Part shown: one piece after another, positions 1 through 8,795 of the stretch
Position numbering within the stretch: position 1 is the stretch's first letter
How the letters are laid out: each line of letters starts with the position of its first letter
NCBI RefSeq assembly: GCF_038784515.1
Contig: NZ_CP152376.1
Span: 3,720,001-3,784,000, forward strand
Direction: 5' to 3'
Source: Rhodoferax sp. GW822-FHT02A01
GTDB lineage: Bacteria; Pseudomonadota; Gammaproteobacteria; Burkholderiales; Burkholderiaceae_C
DNA length: 64,000 nucleotides
Notes under the pieces: model-generated
Seen by the model: only the letters and a program-made list of their open reading frames with translations
Told to the model about the DNA's origin: nothing
Database searches by the model: none
Position numbers and translations under genes: made by a program

Positions 1-1
1 G

Positions 2-301
2 CTGCTGTTGATGGGCGTGATCTGTGGCTACCTGGGTGCATCCCCCAGCGTGGTGTGGGCCATGGGCGCAGGTTTTGCGCCGGCCTTCGTGTTCCTGGTG
101 CCCATGGCCATCTGGATTTACACCCTGGTTTTTGCCTTTGCTTCGCTTTGGTTTACCCACTATTGCCTGGGTGCTTTGCATGCACTGCGTCAACAGACCA
201 ACGCCCAAGCCGAAGTGCCTGCTTCCGCACCTGCCGCACAGGAGGTGACCCCTGTGCCGCTCGTTGGCGGCCCCTCATCTCAGACGCAACCTTCGCCTTA
301 G
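2..301 (+). CDS. C-terminal part of a membrane protein, possibly EI24-family (5' end outside window)
   Basis: The open frame runs in from the window edge without a convincing start, so this is the 3' end of a longer gene. About 100 codons are visible. They encode two hydrophobic stretches (roughly residues 1-25 and 30-55, rich in Gly, Ala, Val, Phe and Trp) followed by a hydrophilic Pro/Ala/Gln-rich tail, so it is an integral membrane protein with a soluble C-terminus. I recall EI24-domain proteins upstream of a CinA-type gene and glnA in Comamonadaceae, which makes that the best guess, but the visible part is too short to confirm it. The stop lies 11 bases before the next start, suggesting co-transcription. 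Confidence 0.55.
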   Translation: MLLMGVICGYLGASPSVVWAMGAGFAPAFVFLVPMAIWIYTLVFAFASLWFTHYCLGALHALRQQTNAQAEVPASAPAAQEVTPVPLVGGPSSQTQPSP

Positions 302-312
302 AAAGTCCGTTT

Positions 313-1122
313 ATGCATTTTGGAATCATCATCATTGGCGACGAAATACTGTCCGGGCGCCGTGAAGACAAGCACTTGTCAAAGGCCATTGAACTCTTGG
401 GCGCGCGCGGATTGCCTTTGGCATATGCCGATTACGTCGGAGATTCACCCGATCGCATCACGGCCACGCTCCAGCGTGCATTTGCCTCCGGCGATGTGGT
501 CTTTTCATTTGGAGGTATAGGTGCAACGCCGGATGACCATACGCGCCAGTGTGCGGCAGCAGCCTTGCAACGGCCCTTGCTCTTGCATCCGGAAGCCAAA
601 CTGCTGATCCAGGAACGCATGCGCGCTTTGGCGCTGGAGAAGGGCGTTCCCTACGAACCTGAGCGGGATGACAACAAGCACCGGTTGAACATGGGCGTGT
701 TTCCCGAAGGCGCCCAGATCATCCCTAACCCGTACAACAAAATACCCGGCTTTAGCTGCACAGGCGCCGCAGAAGGTGCGGTGCACTTCGTGCCCGGCTT
801 TCCCGTGATGGCACACCCCATGGTGGAATGGGTGCTAGACACCTACTATGCAGCCCACTTCCGCCAGGATGCATGGCAGGAGAATTCGCTGATCGTATTT
901 GGTGCCATGGAGGCTACCTTGACGCCCCTGATGGAGCACATTGAGCAGGCACATCCGGTGAAGGTTTTTAGTTTGCCTAGCGTGGACCATCCGGAATACG
1001 GTCGTCATATTGAGCTGGGCGTCAAGGGACTTCCCGGGGCAGCAGAGGCCGCATATCGGGAAATGGTCGCAGCGCTGAAGGCAATGGATGTCCCACTGGG
1101 TCCCGAAATGGTGCGCAAATAA
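313..1122 (+). CDS. Molybdopterin-binding / CinA N-terminal-domain protein
   Basis: The protein has 269 residues and is a single MoCF/MoaB-like domain of the kind found at the N-terminus of CinA. The family signature is seen at the start (GIIIIGDEILSGR, residues 4-16) and in the region FSFGGIGATPDDHT (near residue 73), which corresponds to the GGxGxTxDD motif. The C-terminal nicotinamide-nucleotide amidase domain of full CinA is absent, so deamidase activity should not be assumed. Such stand-alone proteins are usually annotated 'competence/damage-inducible protein A', but their role is uncertain. It follows the membrane protein gene by 11 bases and lies upstream of glnA, separated by a 210-base regulatory region. 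Confidence 0.85.
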   Translation: MHFGIIIIGDEILSGRREDKHLSKAIELLGARGLPLAYADYVGDSPDRITATLQRAFASGDVVFSFGGIGATPDDHTRQCAAAALQRPLLLHPEAKLLIQERMRALALEKGVPYEPERDDNKHRLNMGVFPEGAQIIPNPYNKIPGFSCTGAAEGAVHFVPGFPVMAHPMVEWVLDTYYAAHFRQDAWQENSLIVFGAMEATLTPLMEHIEQAHPVKVFSLPSVDHPEYGRHIELGVKGLPGAAEAAYREMVAALKAMDVPLGPEMVRK

Positions 1123-1124
1123 AA

Positions 1125-1180
1125 CGCACCATATAAGGGCAATTCGTGGTAGCCCCAAAATGGGGCGTCAAGATGGTGCT
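1125..1180 (+). promoter_or_regulatory. Possible NtrC enhancer sites upstream of glnA
   Basis: Two 17-base windows resemble the NtrC dyad TGCACC-N5-GGTGCA. The first, at 1125-1141, reads CGCACC-ATATA-AGGGCA (9 of 12 consensus positions). The second, at 1164-1180, has a near-perfect right half (GGTGCT) and a poor left half. They lie roughly 90-145 bases upstream of the sigma-54 element, a normal enhancer distance, and NtrC is encoded just downstream. The matches are imperfect, so this is inference. A short hairpin (1152-1166) lies between them. Confidence 0.35.
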
Positions 1181-1269
1181 TGTTTGCCTGTCGTAACCTG
1201 ATGGGCTGAGAAATCCCTGAATCTCAGGGCAAAATGGCCTGTGTTCTCAGAATGGTTTGCCGGAAGGTT

Positions 1270-1286
1270 CTGGCACAAAAGCTGCA
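1270..1286 (+). promoter_or_regulatory. Sigma-54 (-24/-12) promoter of glnA
   Basis: CTGGCACAAAAGCTGCA matches the RpoN consensus TGGCAC-N5-TTGC, with the invariant GG (1272-1273) and GC (1284-1285) at the correct 10-base spacing. The single deviation is C for T in the -12 element. Transcription should begin about 12 bases downstream, near 1297, giving a leader of roughly 35 bases before glnA. Sigma-54 control of glnA under NtrC is the established arrangement in proteobacteria. Confidence 0.78.
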
Positions 1287-1332
1287 TTGAGAATTCGGCA
1301 ATCCTTTTTTAACCGTGCAACAGGAGTTATTG

Positions 1333-2748
1333 ATGGCCAAGACCGTCGCAGACGTGATGAAGATGGTAAAAGAAAGCGAAGTCAAGTTTGTTGACTTCCG
1401 TTTTACCGATACCCGTGGCAAGGAGCAGCACGTCACTGTGCCAATCTCCGCCTTTAACGAAGACAAATTTGTTTCCGGCCATGCTTTTGACGGTTCTTCC
1501 GTCGCCGGCTGGAAGGGCATTGAAGCATCGGACATGCAGCTCATGCCCGACGCCAACACCGCCAACATCGACCCTTTCTTTGAAGAAACCACGCTGTTCC
1601 TGCAGTGTGACGTGGTTGAGCCCAGCGACGGCAAGGCCTATGACCGTGACCCCCGCTCCATCGCCAAGCGCGCTGAAGCCTACCTCAAGGCTTCCGGCCT
1701 GGGCGACACGGCCTACTTTGGTCCGGAACCCGAATTCTTCATTTTTGACGGCGTGCGTTGGACCAACGAACCCGGCAAGGTGTTCTTCGAAATCGAAGAG
1801 TACGAAGCTCCCTGGAACAGCGGCGCCAAGCTCGAAGGTGGCAACCGCGGTCACCGTCCCACGGTTAAGGGCGGCTACTTCCCCGTTCCCCCGGTGGACA
1901 GCACGCAAGACATGCGCGCTGAAATGTCCCTGATCCTCGAATCCCTGGGCATTCCAGTTGAAGTGTTCCACCACGAAGTGGCTGGCGCTGGCCAAAACGA
2001 AATCGGTACCAAGTTCAGCACCCTGGTTGAGCGTGCCGACTGGACCCAAGTCCTGAAGTACGTGGTCTGGAACGTGGCAAATGCCTACGGCAAGACCGCC
2101 ACCTTCATGCCCAAGCCCTACGCTGGCGACAACGGCTCCGGCATGCACGTGCACCAGTCCATCTGGAAAGACGGCAAGAACCTGTTTGCTGGTGACGGCT
2201 ATGCCGGTCTGTCGGACTTCGCGCTGTACTACATCGGCGGCATCATCAAGCACGCCCGCGCCCTGAACGGCATCACCAACCCTGGCACCAACAGCTACAA
2301 GCGCTTGGTTCCTGGATTCGAAGCCCCAGTGAAGCTGGCTTACTCTGCCAAGAACCGTTCTGCCTCCATCCGTATCCCGTTTGTGGCGAACCCCAAGGGC
2401 CGTCGCGTGGAAGCCCGCTTCCCCGATCCTTCTGCCAACCCCTACCTGTGCTTCTCTGCACTGATGATGGCGGGTCTGGACGGCGTGGAAAACAAGATTC
2501 ACCCCGGCGAAGCTGCCACCAAGGACCTGTACCATCTGCCTCCCGAGGAAGATGCACTGGTGCCAACCGTGTGCCACAGCCTCGATCAGGCGCTGGACTA
2601 CCTGGACAAGGACCGTGCGTTCCTGACCAAGGGTGGCGTGTTCACCGATTCCATGCTGGATGCCTACATCGATCTGAAGATGCAGGAAGTGACCCGCTTC
2701 CGTATGGCACCCCATCCGGTGGAATACGACATGTACTACTCCCTGTAA
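1333..2748 (+). CDS. glnA: Glutamine synthetase type I
   Basis: Makes glutamine from glutamate, ammonia and ATP as a dodecameric cytoplasmic enzyme, the main ammonia-assimilating step. The ATG at 1333 follows a CAGGAG ribosome site and yields 471 residues, the standard GSI-beta length; an in-frame upstream start is less likely. Visible motifs include [16 protein letters not shown] near residue 50, GPEPEFF near 135, the glutamate-binding loop [17 protein letters not shown] near 320, and the adenylylation region LYHLPPEE with the target tyrosine at residue 400, so activity is probably controlled by GlnE. Upstream are a sigma-54 promoter and possible NtrC sites; downstream is a strong terminator that separates it from ntrB-ntrC. 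Confidence 0.98.
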   Translation: MAKTVADVMKMVKESEVKFVDFRFTDTRGKEQHVTVPISAFNEDKFVSGHAFDGSSVAGWKGIEASDMQLMPDANTANIDPFFEETTLFLQCDVVEPSDGKAYDRDPRSIAKRAEAYLKASGLGDTAYFGPEPEFFIFDGVRWTNEPGKVFFEIEEYEAPWNSGAKLEGGNRGHRPTVKGGYFPVPPVDSTQDMRAEMSLILESLGIPVEVFHHEVAGAGQNEIGTKFSTLVERADWTQVLKYVVWNVANAYGKTATFMPKPYAGDNGSGMHVHQSIWKDGKNLFAGDGYAGLSDFALYYIGGIIKHARALNGITNPGTNSYKRLVPGFEAPVKLAYSAKNRSASIRIPFVANPKGRRVEARFPDPSANPYLCFSALMMAGLDGVENKIHPGEAATKDLYHLPPEEDALVPTVCHSLDQALDYLDKDRAFLTKGGVFTDSMLDAYIDLKMQEVTRFRMAPHPVEYDMYYSL

Positions 2749-2790
2749 TCAGGTGTGTGCGAAGCGTCTCCTTGCGGGGATGCTCACGGG

Positions 2791-2816
2791 AAGGACTGCG
2801 CAAGCAGTCCTTTTTC
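2791..2816 (+). terminator. Rho-independent terminator after glnA
   Basis: AAGGACTGC and GCAGTCCTT form a perfect 9-bp stem around a GCAA tetraloop, followed by T-rich sequence. It lies about 40 bases after the glnA stop, so ntrB and ntrC probably need read-through or their own promoter. Confidence 0.9.
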
Positions 2817-2936
2817 GTTGGCGGATCTGCTGCCCAAATGGTAAAGATCCAAGGCGGCTTTGGGTACATTCAGTACGCTGCTGTTTTTGGCGCATACTGC
2901 TAGCTTGCCCCGACCTTCGCAATGGGTGGACTGATA

Positions 2937-3437
2937 ATGAAATTTGTTTTTTCCGTATGTCTTCTGGTTTCGGCACTCTCGGTGGCTTGGGCTGCCGATG
3001 ACCGCATCTATCGGTGTGGCAACGAATACACCAATACGGTTTCGGAGGCTCAGGCCAAGAATTGCAAACTGATTTCCGGCGGCAATGTCACGGTCATTCA
3101 GGCGGTCAAGCCGCCCCCTGGCAAGTCCAGCGCACCGCGCGGTGATTCAGCAGACCAGCGTGCCAAGGATTCCGATGCCCGACTGATCCTGGAAGGTGAA
3201 CTCAAGAAGGCCGAAGCCAGACAGGCCGAATTGCTCAAGGAATACAACAACGGAGAGCCCGAAAAACTGGGGCCGGAAACCCGCAACTACCAGAAGTATC
3301 TGGATCGTGTGGCTGACCTCAAGGCTGCCATTGCCCGGGGCGAAGCCGATATCGCAGGTATCAAGCGGGAACTGGCGCGTGTTGCGCAACAGGGGGGATC
3401 GTCTTCCTCCGGCGCGTCCAATTCCAATGGGAAATAG
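2937..3437 (+). CDS. Small exported protein, DUF4124-like head with coiled-coil tail
   Basis: A 166-residue protein of unknown function. The start at 2937 gives a clean signal peptide (MKFVFSVCLLVSALSVAWA, cleavage before ADD); a longer frame from 2922 would spoil it. After cleavage comes a short region, IYRCGNEYTNTVS, resembling DUF4124 proteins, with two cysteines (C in YRCGN and in AKNCK) that could form a disulfide. Then follows a charged helical segment rich in Glu, Lys, Ala and Arg (about residues 75-150), probably a coiled coil, and a Gly/Ser/Asn-rich end. It sits between glnA and ntrB, 5 bases before ntrB, so it is probably transcribed with the two-component genes. Confidence 0.8.
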   Translation: MKFVFSVCLLVSALSVAWAADDRIYRCGNEYTNTVSEAQAKNCKLISGGNVTVIQAVKPPPGKSSAPRGDSADQRAKDSDARLILEGELKKAEARQAELLKEYNNGEPEKLGPETRNYQKYLDRVADLKAAIARGEADIAGIKRELARVAQQGGSSSSGASNSNGK

Positions 3438-3442
3438 TTCGC

Positions 3443-4543
3443 TTGAACAAGACTGACTTAACTCCTGAATCTGAAAGTCCACAGAACACGTCCGTGTCTG
3501 TCTACCAGTCGTTTGACTTGCTGGCTACCCTGGTCACGGTGGTTGACAGGGATGGTTTGGTCCTGTTCTCCAACGCGGCACTGGAGGATGTGCTGGGCAT
3601 ATCGCGCAGATCCATTGTTGGTTCCGTCTTTGCCGATGCCTTCACTGAGCCCAGCCAGTTGCAGAACGCGCTGGAGGGTGCCAGCGAGAATGAATTCGCC
3701 GCTCTACGCTACGACGCCTGGCTCAAGCGCGTGGGTTACGAGGCAATGCCCGTGCATGTCATCGTCACCCGTACCGACCTGGGTGACGAAATCGTGGTGG
3801 AGATGGTGCCGCTGGAGCAGCAGGCAAGGCAAGACCGTGAAGAGCGGCTGATGGAGCAGGCGCAGACCAACAAGGAACTCATCCGCAATCTGGCACACGA
3901 AATCAAGAACCCGCTGGGCGGAATCCGCGGTGCGGCACAGTTGCTGGAGCTTGAGATCGATTCACCGGAACTCACCGAATACACGCAGGTCATCATTCAC
4001 GAGGCCGATCGTCTGCAGAGTCTGGTGGACCGCTTGCTGGCTCCGCACCGCAGACCCCATCTGGTAGGTGACGTGAACATCCACGAAGTGTGCGAGCGTG
4101 TGCGCTCTCTCATACTGGCTGAGTTCCCCAAAGGTCTGCGTGTGTTACGCGACTATGACACCTCCATTCCCGAGTTCCGCGGGGACCGTGAGCAATTGAT
4201 ACAAACAGTGCTCAACATCGCGCACAACGCTGCGCAAGCACTCAGTGAACGCATTGCCGACGGTGATGCAGAGCTGACATTCATCACGCGTGTTGTAAGG
4301 CAAATAACATTTGGTAAGCAGCGCTACCGGTTGGCATTGGAATTGCATGTCATCGACAACGGACCTGGCGTGCCAGATTCGATCAAGGACCGCATTTTCT
4401 ATCCGCTGGTGTCGGGCAGAGAAGGCGGTTCTGGCCTGGGACTGACATTGGCGCAAACCTTTGTTCAACAGCACCATGGTTCGATCGAAGTTGATAGCGT
4501 GCCCGGCCGTACGGACTTCAAGATTCTGATTCCGTTACCGTAA
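3443..4543 (+). CDS. glnL: Nitrogen regulation sensor histidine kinase NtrB (GlnL)
   Basis: Soluble sensor kinase/phosphatase that sets the phosphorylation of NtrC according to PII signalling. A PAS domain (about residues 25-130, with VVDRDGLVLFSNAALEDVLG) is followed by the phosphoacceptor helix NLAHEIKNPLGGIRGAAQLL, with His152 the phosphorylated residue, and by an ATPase domain with an N-box (LNIAHNAAQAL), a G1 box (DNGPGVPD, near 305) and a G2 box (GSGLGLTLAQTF). There is no membrane segment, as expected for NtrB. The start used is TTG at 3443, since no ATG precedes the PAS domain; the Shine-Dalgarno match is weak. The stop overlaps an ATG by one base (TAATG), linking it to ntrC. Confidence 0.93.
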   Translation: MNKTDLTPESESPQNTSVSVYQSFDLLATLVTVVDRDGLVLFSNAALEDVLGISRRSIVGSVFADAFTEPSQLQNALEGASENEFAALRYDAWLKRVGYEAMPVHVIVTRTDLGDEIVVEMVPLEQQARQDREERLMEQAQTNKELIRNLAHEIKNPLGGIRGAAQLLELEIDSPELTEYTQVIIHEADRLQSLVDRLLAPHRRPHLVGDVNIHEVCERVRSLILAEFPKGLRVLRDYDTSIPEFRGDREQLIQTVLNIAHNAAQALSERIADGDAELTFITRVVRQITFGKQRYRLALELHVIDNGPGVPDSIKDRIFYPLVSGREGGSGLGLTLAQTFVQQHHGSIEVDSVPGRTDFKILIPLP

Positions 4544-4569
4544 TGCCAGACACAAGGGACAAGATAACC

Positions 4570-6087
4570 ATGAAGCCGATTTGGATCGTTGATGATGACC
4601 AATCCATACGCTTCGTGCTTGAGAAAGCACTGCTAAGAGAGCATTTGCCCACGCGCAGTTTTTCCAATACACGTGACGTTCTGGCGGCGCTATCGACCGC
4701 GGCCGAAGACGAAGGCCCGCAGATTCTGGTGAGTGACATCCGCATGCCGGGTGGCTCTGGCCTGGAATTGCTGGAAAAGGTCAAGGCCAAGTATCCCGGC
4801 TTGCCGGTGATCATCATGACTGCGTTCTCCGATCTGGACAGCGCTGTCAGCGCTTTTCAGGGCGGTGCCTTCGAGTACCTGCCCAAGCCATTTGATTTGA
4901 CCAAAGCCGTCGAACTGATTCGCCGCGCCGTGGAAGAAAGCCAGCGCGAAGAGGTCAGTGAAGAGCGCATGGCCGAAACGCCCGAGATGCTGGGGCAGGC
5001 TCCCGCCATGCAGGACGTGTTCCGTGCCATTGGACGCCTGTCGCAGAGCAACGTCACGGTGCTCATCACTGGCGAGTCAGGCTCCGGCAAGGAACTGGTG
5101 GCGCGTGCACTGCACAAGCATTCACCGCGTGCCAGCGGTCCGTTTGTTGCCATCAACACCGCAGCCATTCCTAAGGACTTGCTGGAAAGCGAGCTGTTTG
5201 GCCATGAGCGAGGTGCCTTCACCGGTGCTCAGACCATGCGCCGTGGGCGTTTCGAACAGGCTGACGGCGGCACGCTGTTTCTGGACGAAATTGGCGACAT
5301 GCCGTTCGAGTTGCAGACGCGTCTGTTGCGCGTGCTGTCCGACGGACATTTCTACCGCGTGGGCGGCCACAGCGCCGTCAAGACGAATGTGCGCGTCATT
5401 GCCGCTACGCACCAGGATCTGGAGCAGCGTGTCAAGGAAGGTGTATTCCGCGAAGACTTGTTCCACCGCCTCAACGTGATTCGCCTGCGCCTGCCTGCCT
5501 TGCGCGAGCGCAAGGAGGACGTGGCCATGCTGACCCGCCACTTCCTGCAGCAGAGCGCCAAGCAACTGGGTGTGGAGCCCAAGCGCATTTCTGAGGCCGC
5601 ACTGACCTGGCTGGAAGGCTTTGCCTTTCCCGGCAACGTGCGCCAGTTGGAGAATCTGTGCCATTGGCTGACAGTGATGGCGCCGGCGCAGCTGATTGAA
5701 CCCAAGGACTTGCCACCGGAGGTAGGTGTGGCCCGGACCGATCAGTCGCCCAAAGTGCCTGTAGCGCCCGGTGCCGGGATTGCGCCTGTGGTGGCAACCA
5801 TTCCTGCAGGGGATGCCCCCATGGCTGCAACGTCCGCTGTCGCACTCGTAGCGCCGGTCCAGACCGAGGTGGTTCAGGGCTGGGAAACGGGTCTGGAAGG
5901 TGAGGCCATAGCCCTGCTGAGCTCGGGCCGATTGGACGTGTGGGATGAGCTGACCAAACGCTTTGAGTCACGCCTGATCCTGGCTGCGCTGGCCAGTACC
6001 AAGGGGCGGCGCATCGAGGCCGCCCACAAGCTGGGCATTGGCCGCAACACCATCACCCGCAAGATCCAGGAGCTGGGCCTAGAGTGA
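4570..6087 (+). CDS. glnG: Nitrogen regulation response regulator NtrC (GlnG)
   Basis: Sigma-54 activator of nitrogen-control genes. The 505-residue form starts at ATG 4570 ([11 protein letters not shown]), with AAGGGA ten bases upstream; an ATG overlapping the ntrB stop at 4543 would add nine residues. The receiver domain has Asp56 ([11 protein letters not shown]). The AAA+ domain shows Walker A GESGSGKE (near 168), the sigma-54 contact loop GAFTGA (near 215) and Walker [13 protein letters not shown] Pro/Ala/Val-rich linker (about 395-440) leads to a Fis-type helix-turn-helix at the end ([20 protein letters not shown]). The obvious nearby target is the sigma-54 promoter of glnA. Its 3' end overlaps the convergent xth gene by 9 bases. 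Confidence 0.97.
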   Translation: MKPIWIVDDDQSIRFVLEKALLREHLPTRSFSNTRDVLAALSTAAEDEGPQILVSDIRMPGGSGLELLEKVKAKYPGLPVIIMTAFSDLDSAVSAFQGGAFEYLPKPFDLTKAVELIRRAVEESQREEVSEERMAETPEMLGQAPAMQDVFRAIGRLSQSNVTVLITGESGSGKELVARALHKHSPRASGPFVAINTAAIPKDLLESELFGHERGAFTGAQTMRRGRFEQADGGTLFLDEIGDMPFELQTRLLRVLSDGHFYRVGGHSAVKTNVRVIAATHQDLEQRVKEGVFREDLFHRLNVIRLRLPALRERKEDVAMLTRHFLQQSAKQLGVEPKRISEAALTWLEGFAFPGNVRQLENLCHWLTVMAPAQLIEPKDLPPEVGVARTDQSPKVPVAPGAGIAPVVATIPAGDAPMAATSAVALVAPVQTEVVQGWETGLEGEAIALLSSGRLDVWDELTKRFESRLILAALASTKGRRIEAAHKLGIGRNTITRKIQELGLE

Positions 6088-6873
6088 GTTGATCTCCACG
6101 ATCACGGGAGCGTGGTCGCTGGGGCGCTCATTCTTGCGCGGCGTCTTGTCAATCGTGCAGGCCGTCACCTGCGGTTTGAGCGCATTGCTCACCAGGATAT
6201 GGTCGATGCGCAGACCGCGGTTGCGCCGGAACGCCATGTCGCGGTAGTCCCACCAGCTGTAGCTCTTGGGCGGTTGCTCGAACAGGCGCAGGCTGTCGGT
6301 CAATCCCAGTGCGATCAGTGCGCGCAGCTGGTAGCGTTCTTCCTCGGTGCAATGGATCTGGTCGCGCATGCCTACCGGGTCCCACACATCCAGGTCGTCA
6401 AACGTGATGTTGTAGTCACCCATGAGCAGCAGACGAGGGTGCGTCACCAGTTCCGCCTTGAGCCAGTTGCGCAGGCCCTTGAGCCATTCCATCTTGTATT
6501 CGAACTTGTCGGTGCCCGGTGCTTGGCCGTTCGGGAAATACGCGCCCACGACCCGCACGGCCTGCACACCCTCGCCCACGGTGCCGGTGATCACACGGGC
6601 CATGTCGTCGTCAAAGCCAGGGATGTTTTTCACCACATCGCTGACCGGCGAGCGCGACAGCAAGGCCACACCGTTGTAGGTCTTTTGGCCAAAGCAATGC
6701 GCCTCATAGCCAGCCTGGGCAAACGACTCGAACGGGAACTTGTCGTCGGTCATCTTGAGTTCCTGCAGCACCAGCACATCCACCGGGTTGGTGGCCAGCC
6801 AGTCCAGCACTTGCGGCAGCCGCACGCTCAGGGAGTTCACGTTCCAGGTGGCGTATTTCATGGATTTGCTCAT
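6079..6873 (-). CDS. xth: Exodeoxyribonuclease III
   Basis: AP endonuclease and 3'-5' exonuclease of the EEP (exonuclease-endonuclease-phosphatase) superfamily, acting in base excision repair. Landmarks of the fold are present in order: WNVNSL near the N-terminus, LVLQELKMTDD (metal-binding Glu), GDYNIT (catalytic Asp/Asn), WWDYRDMAFRRNRGLRIDHILVS and the C-terminal SDHAPV (catalytic His). The start is taken as ATG 6873 (MSKSMKYATW); ATG 6861 (MKYATW) is equally possible because neither has a clear ribosome site. The gene is convergent with ntrC and shares 9 bases with it, so no terminator can lie between them. Confidence 0.95.
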   Translation of the reverse strand: MSKSMKYATWNVNSLSVRLPQVLDWLATNPVDVLVLQELKMTDDKFPFESFAQAGYEAHCFGQKTYNGVALLSRSPVSDVVKNIPGFDDDMARVITGTVGEGVQAVRVVGAYFPNGQAPGTDKFEYKMEWLKGLRNWLKAELVTHPRLLLMGDYNITFDDLDVWDPVGMRDQIHCTEEERYQLRALIALGLTDSLRLFEQPPKSYSWWDYRDMAFRRNRGLRIDHILVSNALKPQVTACTIDKTPRKNERPSDHAPVIVEINSL

Positions 6874-6947
6874 TGCGAATAGGGTTGTTGAAGGGTCATG
6901 CTGCGGCACTATAGTTGGTGCATTGTGCCAACTCGCCGGAGCTGTTG

Positions 6948-8792
6948 ATGAAGAAGTGCGCGCCTGCAGACCAGTCTGTTTACTCTCCCATGGCAGCCTT
7001 GCGCGCTGTGCGCATTTCCATGGCGCTTGCGGCACTGGTCACGTTGCTCTGCGCCACTCTGGTGCCTGCTGCTCGGGCCGACGAGCCGGTGCATGTGTCG
7101 CTGATCGCCATCAATGATTTCCACGGCAATATCCTGCCGCCCGCAGGCAGCGTGCTGATGCCTGACGCTGCCAATGCCAGCGGCACACGCGTGGCTGCAG
7201 GAGGCGCTGCCTATCTGGCCAGTCTGGTGCGAGAACTGCGCGCGCAAAACCCCGGGCGCACGCTGGTGGTGGGGGCGGGGGACCTGGTGGGGGCCACGCC
7301 GCTGGCCTCCGGCCTGTTCCATGACGAACCCACCATCGAGGTGCTCAACCAGATCGGGCTGGACATCTCCAGCGTGGGCAACCACGAATTCGACAAGGGG
7401 CGCAAGGAGTTGCTTCGCTTGCAAAATGGTGGCTGCTATCCCCGCGCCGAGGATGGCAGCACCGGGATCGTGGGCAAGGACACCTGCATGAACGCAGGTG
7501 GCTTTCCGGGTGCCCGGTTCCAATACTTGGCGGCCAATGTGGTAGACACCCGCACCGAGCAGACGCTGCTGCCCGCCACCGCCTTGCGCGAAGTTGGCGG
7601 CGTGAAGATTGGTTTCATCGGCCTGACGTTGCGCGCTACGCCGTCGGTGGTGACACCCGCAGGTGTGGTGGGCCTGCGTTTTGTGAGCGAGGTGGCAACG
7701 GTCAACAAGCTGGCACCCCAGTTGAAGGCGCAAGGCGCAGCTGCAGTCGTGGTGCTGATTCACCAGGGCGGGCAAACCGGTGCGCGCACGGTCCAAGACA
7801 AGACCTGTCCGGATTTCAGCGGCCCTATTCTCGATCTGGCCGACGGGTTTGACTCAGCCGTGGATGTGGTGGTCAGCGGCCATACCCATCAGGAATACGT
7901 GTGCACCCGGCCGGACGGAAAGCTGGTCACGCAGACCGGCTTCTATGGCCGCCTGCTCACACGTATCGACTTGCAGATCGACGCCATGGCCCGCAAGGTG
8001 GTGGCCAAGGACGCCAACAACTTCGTCGTGCTCAATGGGGCGGTGGTCAAGGACATCAATGGCAATCCGCTGCCATTGCCCCAAGGCGCCAAGGCGCTGG
8101 AGCCCGACCCGCAGGTGGAGGCCATTGTGCGACGTTACGGTGACCTGACCGCACCGCTGTCCGAGATGGAAGTGGGGCGCCTGACCGCGCCGCTGGAACG
8201 CCGCACCAATGCAGCGGGCGAAAGCACCCTGGGTGCGCTGATTGCCGATGCCTTTCTGGCGGGAACGTCCGACAGCAGCTACGGCGACAAGCCTGCACAG
8301 ATCGCCTTTACCAATCCAGGTGGACTGCGCAGCGATCTCACCAGCAGTCTCACCGTCACTTTCGGACAGCTGTTCAATGTGCTGCCCTTCAACAACACCC
8401 TGGTTACCATGGATCTGACGGGCGCACAAATCCTGCGTTTGCTGGAGCAGCAATGGGAGCGGCCCCAACCCGCAGGTGGGCGCGTTCTGCCCGTGTCGCA
8501 GGGTTTCAGCTATGTGTGGGATGCCAGCAAGCCCGAAGGGGCCGCACCGGGGACCGGCCACCGCGTGGTGCCCGGCTCCATGCGCCTGAACGGTGAGCCC
8601 ATGGAGATGGACAAGCTCTACCGCGTCACGGTCAACAGCTTCATGGCCAGTGGCGGTGACGCCTTCAATGTGTTCAAGAGCGGCCGCAATGTGCAGGAAG
8701 GTGACAATGACCTGGCCGTGACCAAGCTCTACCTGCGCGTCAAGGGCCTTGTCCAACCGCCGGTGATGGGGCGCATCCAGCGGCTGAACTGA
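6948..8792 (+). CDS. Exported bifunctional 5'-nucleotidase / 2',3'-cyclic phosphodiesterase (UshA family)
   Basis: A 614-residue periplasmic metallophosphoesterase that hydrolyses nucleotides to nucleosides and phosphate. ATG 6948 has GGAG six bases upstream and gives a long signal peptide ending ARA-DEP (about residue 43). Two-metal motifs appear in order: NDFHGN, GAGDLVGATP, GNHEFDKG, HQGG and SGHTHQEY. The C-terminal 5'-nucleotidase substrate domain follows, with GALIADAF, NPGGLRSDL and MASGGDAFNVF. An internal Cys-containing insert (NGGCYPRAEDGSTG...KDTC) may form a disulfide. The family's usual length is 550-650 residues. Exact substrate range cannot be read from sequence. It is divergent from xth. 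Confidence 0.92.
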   Translation: MKKCAPADQSVYSPMAALRAVRISMALAALVTLLCATLVPAARADEPVHVSLIAINDFHGNILPPAGSVLMPDAANASGTRVAAGGAAYLASLVRELRAQNPGRTLVVGAGDLVGATPLASGLFHDEPTIEVLNQIGLDISSVGNHEFDKGRKELLRLQNGGCYPRAEDGSTGIVGKDTCMNAGGFPGARFQYLAANVVDTRTEQTLLPATALREVGGVKIGFIGLTLRATPSVVTPAGVVGLRFVSEVATVNKLAPQLKAQGAAAVVVLIHQGGQTGARTVQDKTCPDFSGPILDLADGFDSAVDVVVSGHTHQEYVCTRPDGKLVTQTGFYGRLLTRIDLQIDAMARKVVAKDANNFVVLNGAVVKDINGNPLPLPQGAKALEPDPQVEAIVRRYGDLTAPLSEMEVGRLTAPLERRTNAAGESTLGALIADAFLAGTSDSSYGDKPAQIAFTNPGGLRSDLTSSLTVTFGQLFNVLPFNNTLVTMDLTGAQILRLLEQQWERPQPAGGRVLPVSQGFSYVWDASKPEGAAPGTGHRVVPGSMRLNGEPMEMDKLYRVTVNSFMASGGDAFNVFKSGRNVQEGDNDLAVTKLYLRVKGLVQPPVMGRIQRLN

Positions 8793-8795
8793 TTA

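Noticed and set aside
1151..1166. GCCCCA-AAA-TGGGGC hairpin upstream of glnA as a terminator
   Set aside because: Stem of only 6 bp with no T-run; more likely chance or part of the regulatory region.
1327..2715. A 462-codon open frame opposite glnA
   Set aside because: Antisense shadow of glnA with a His/Gly/Val-rich composition and no domain.
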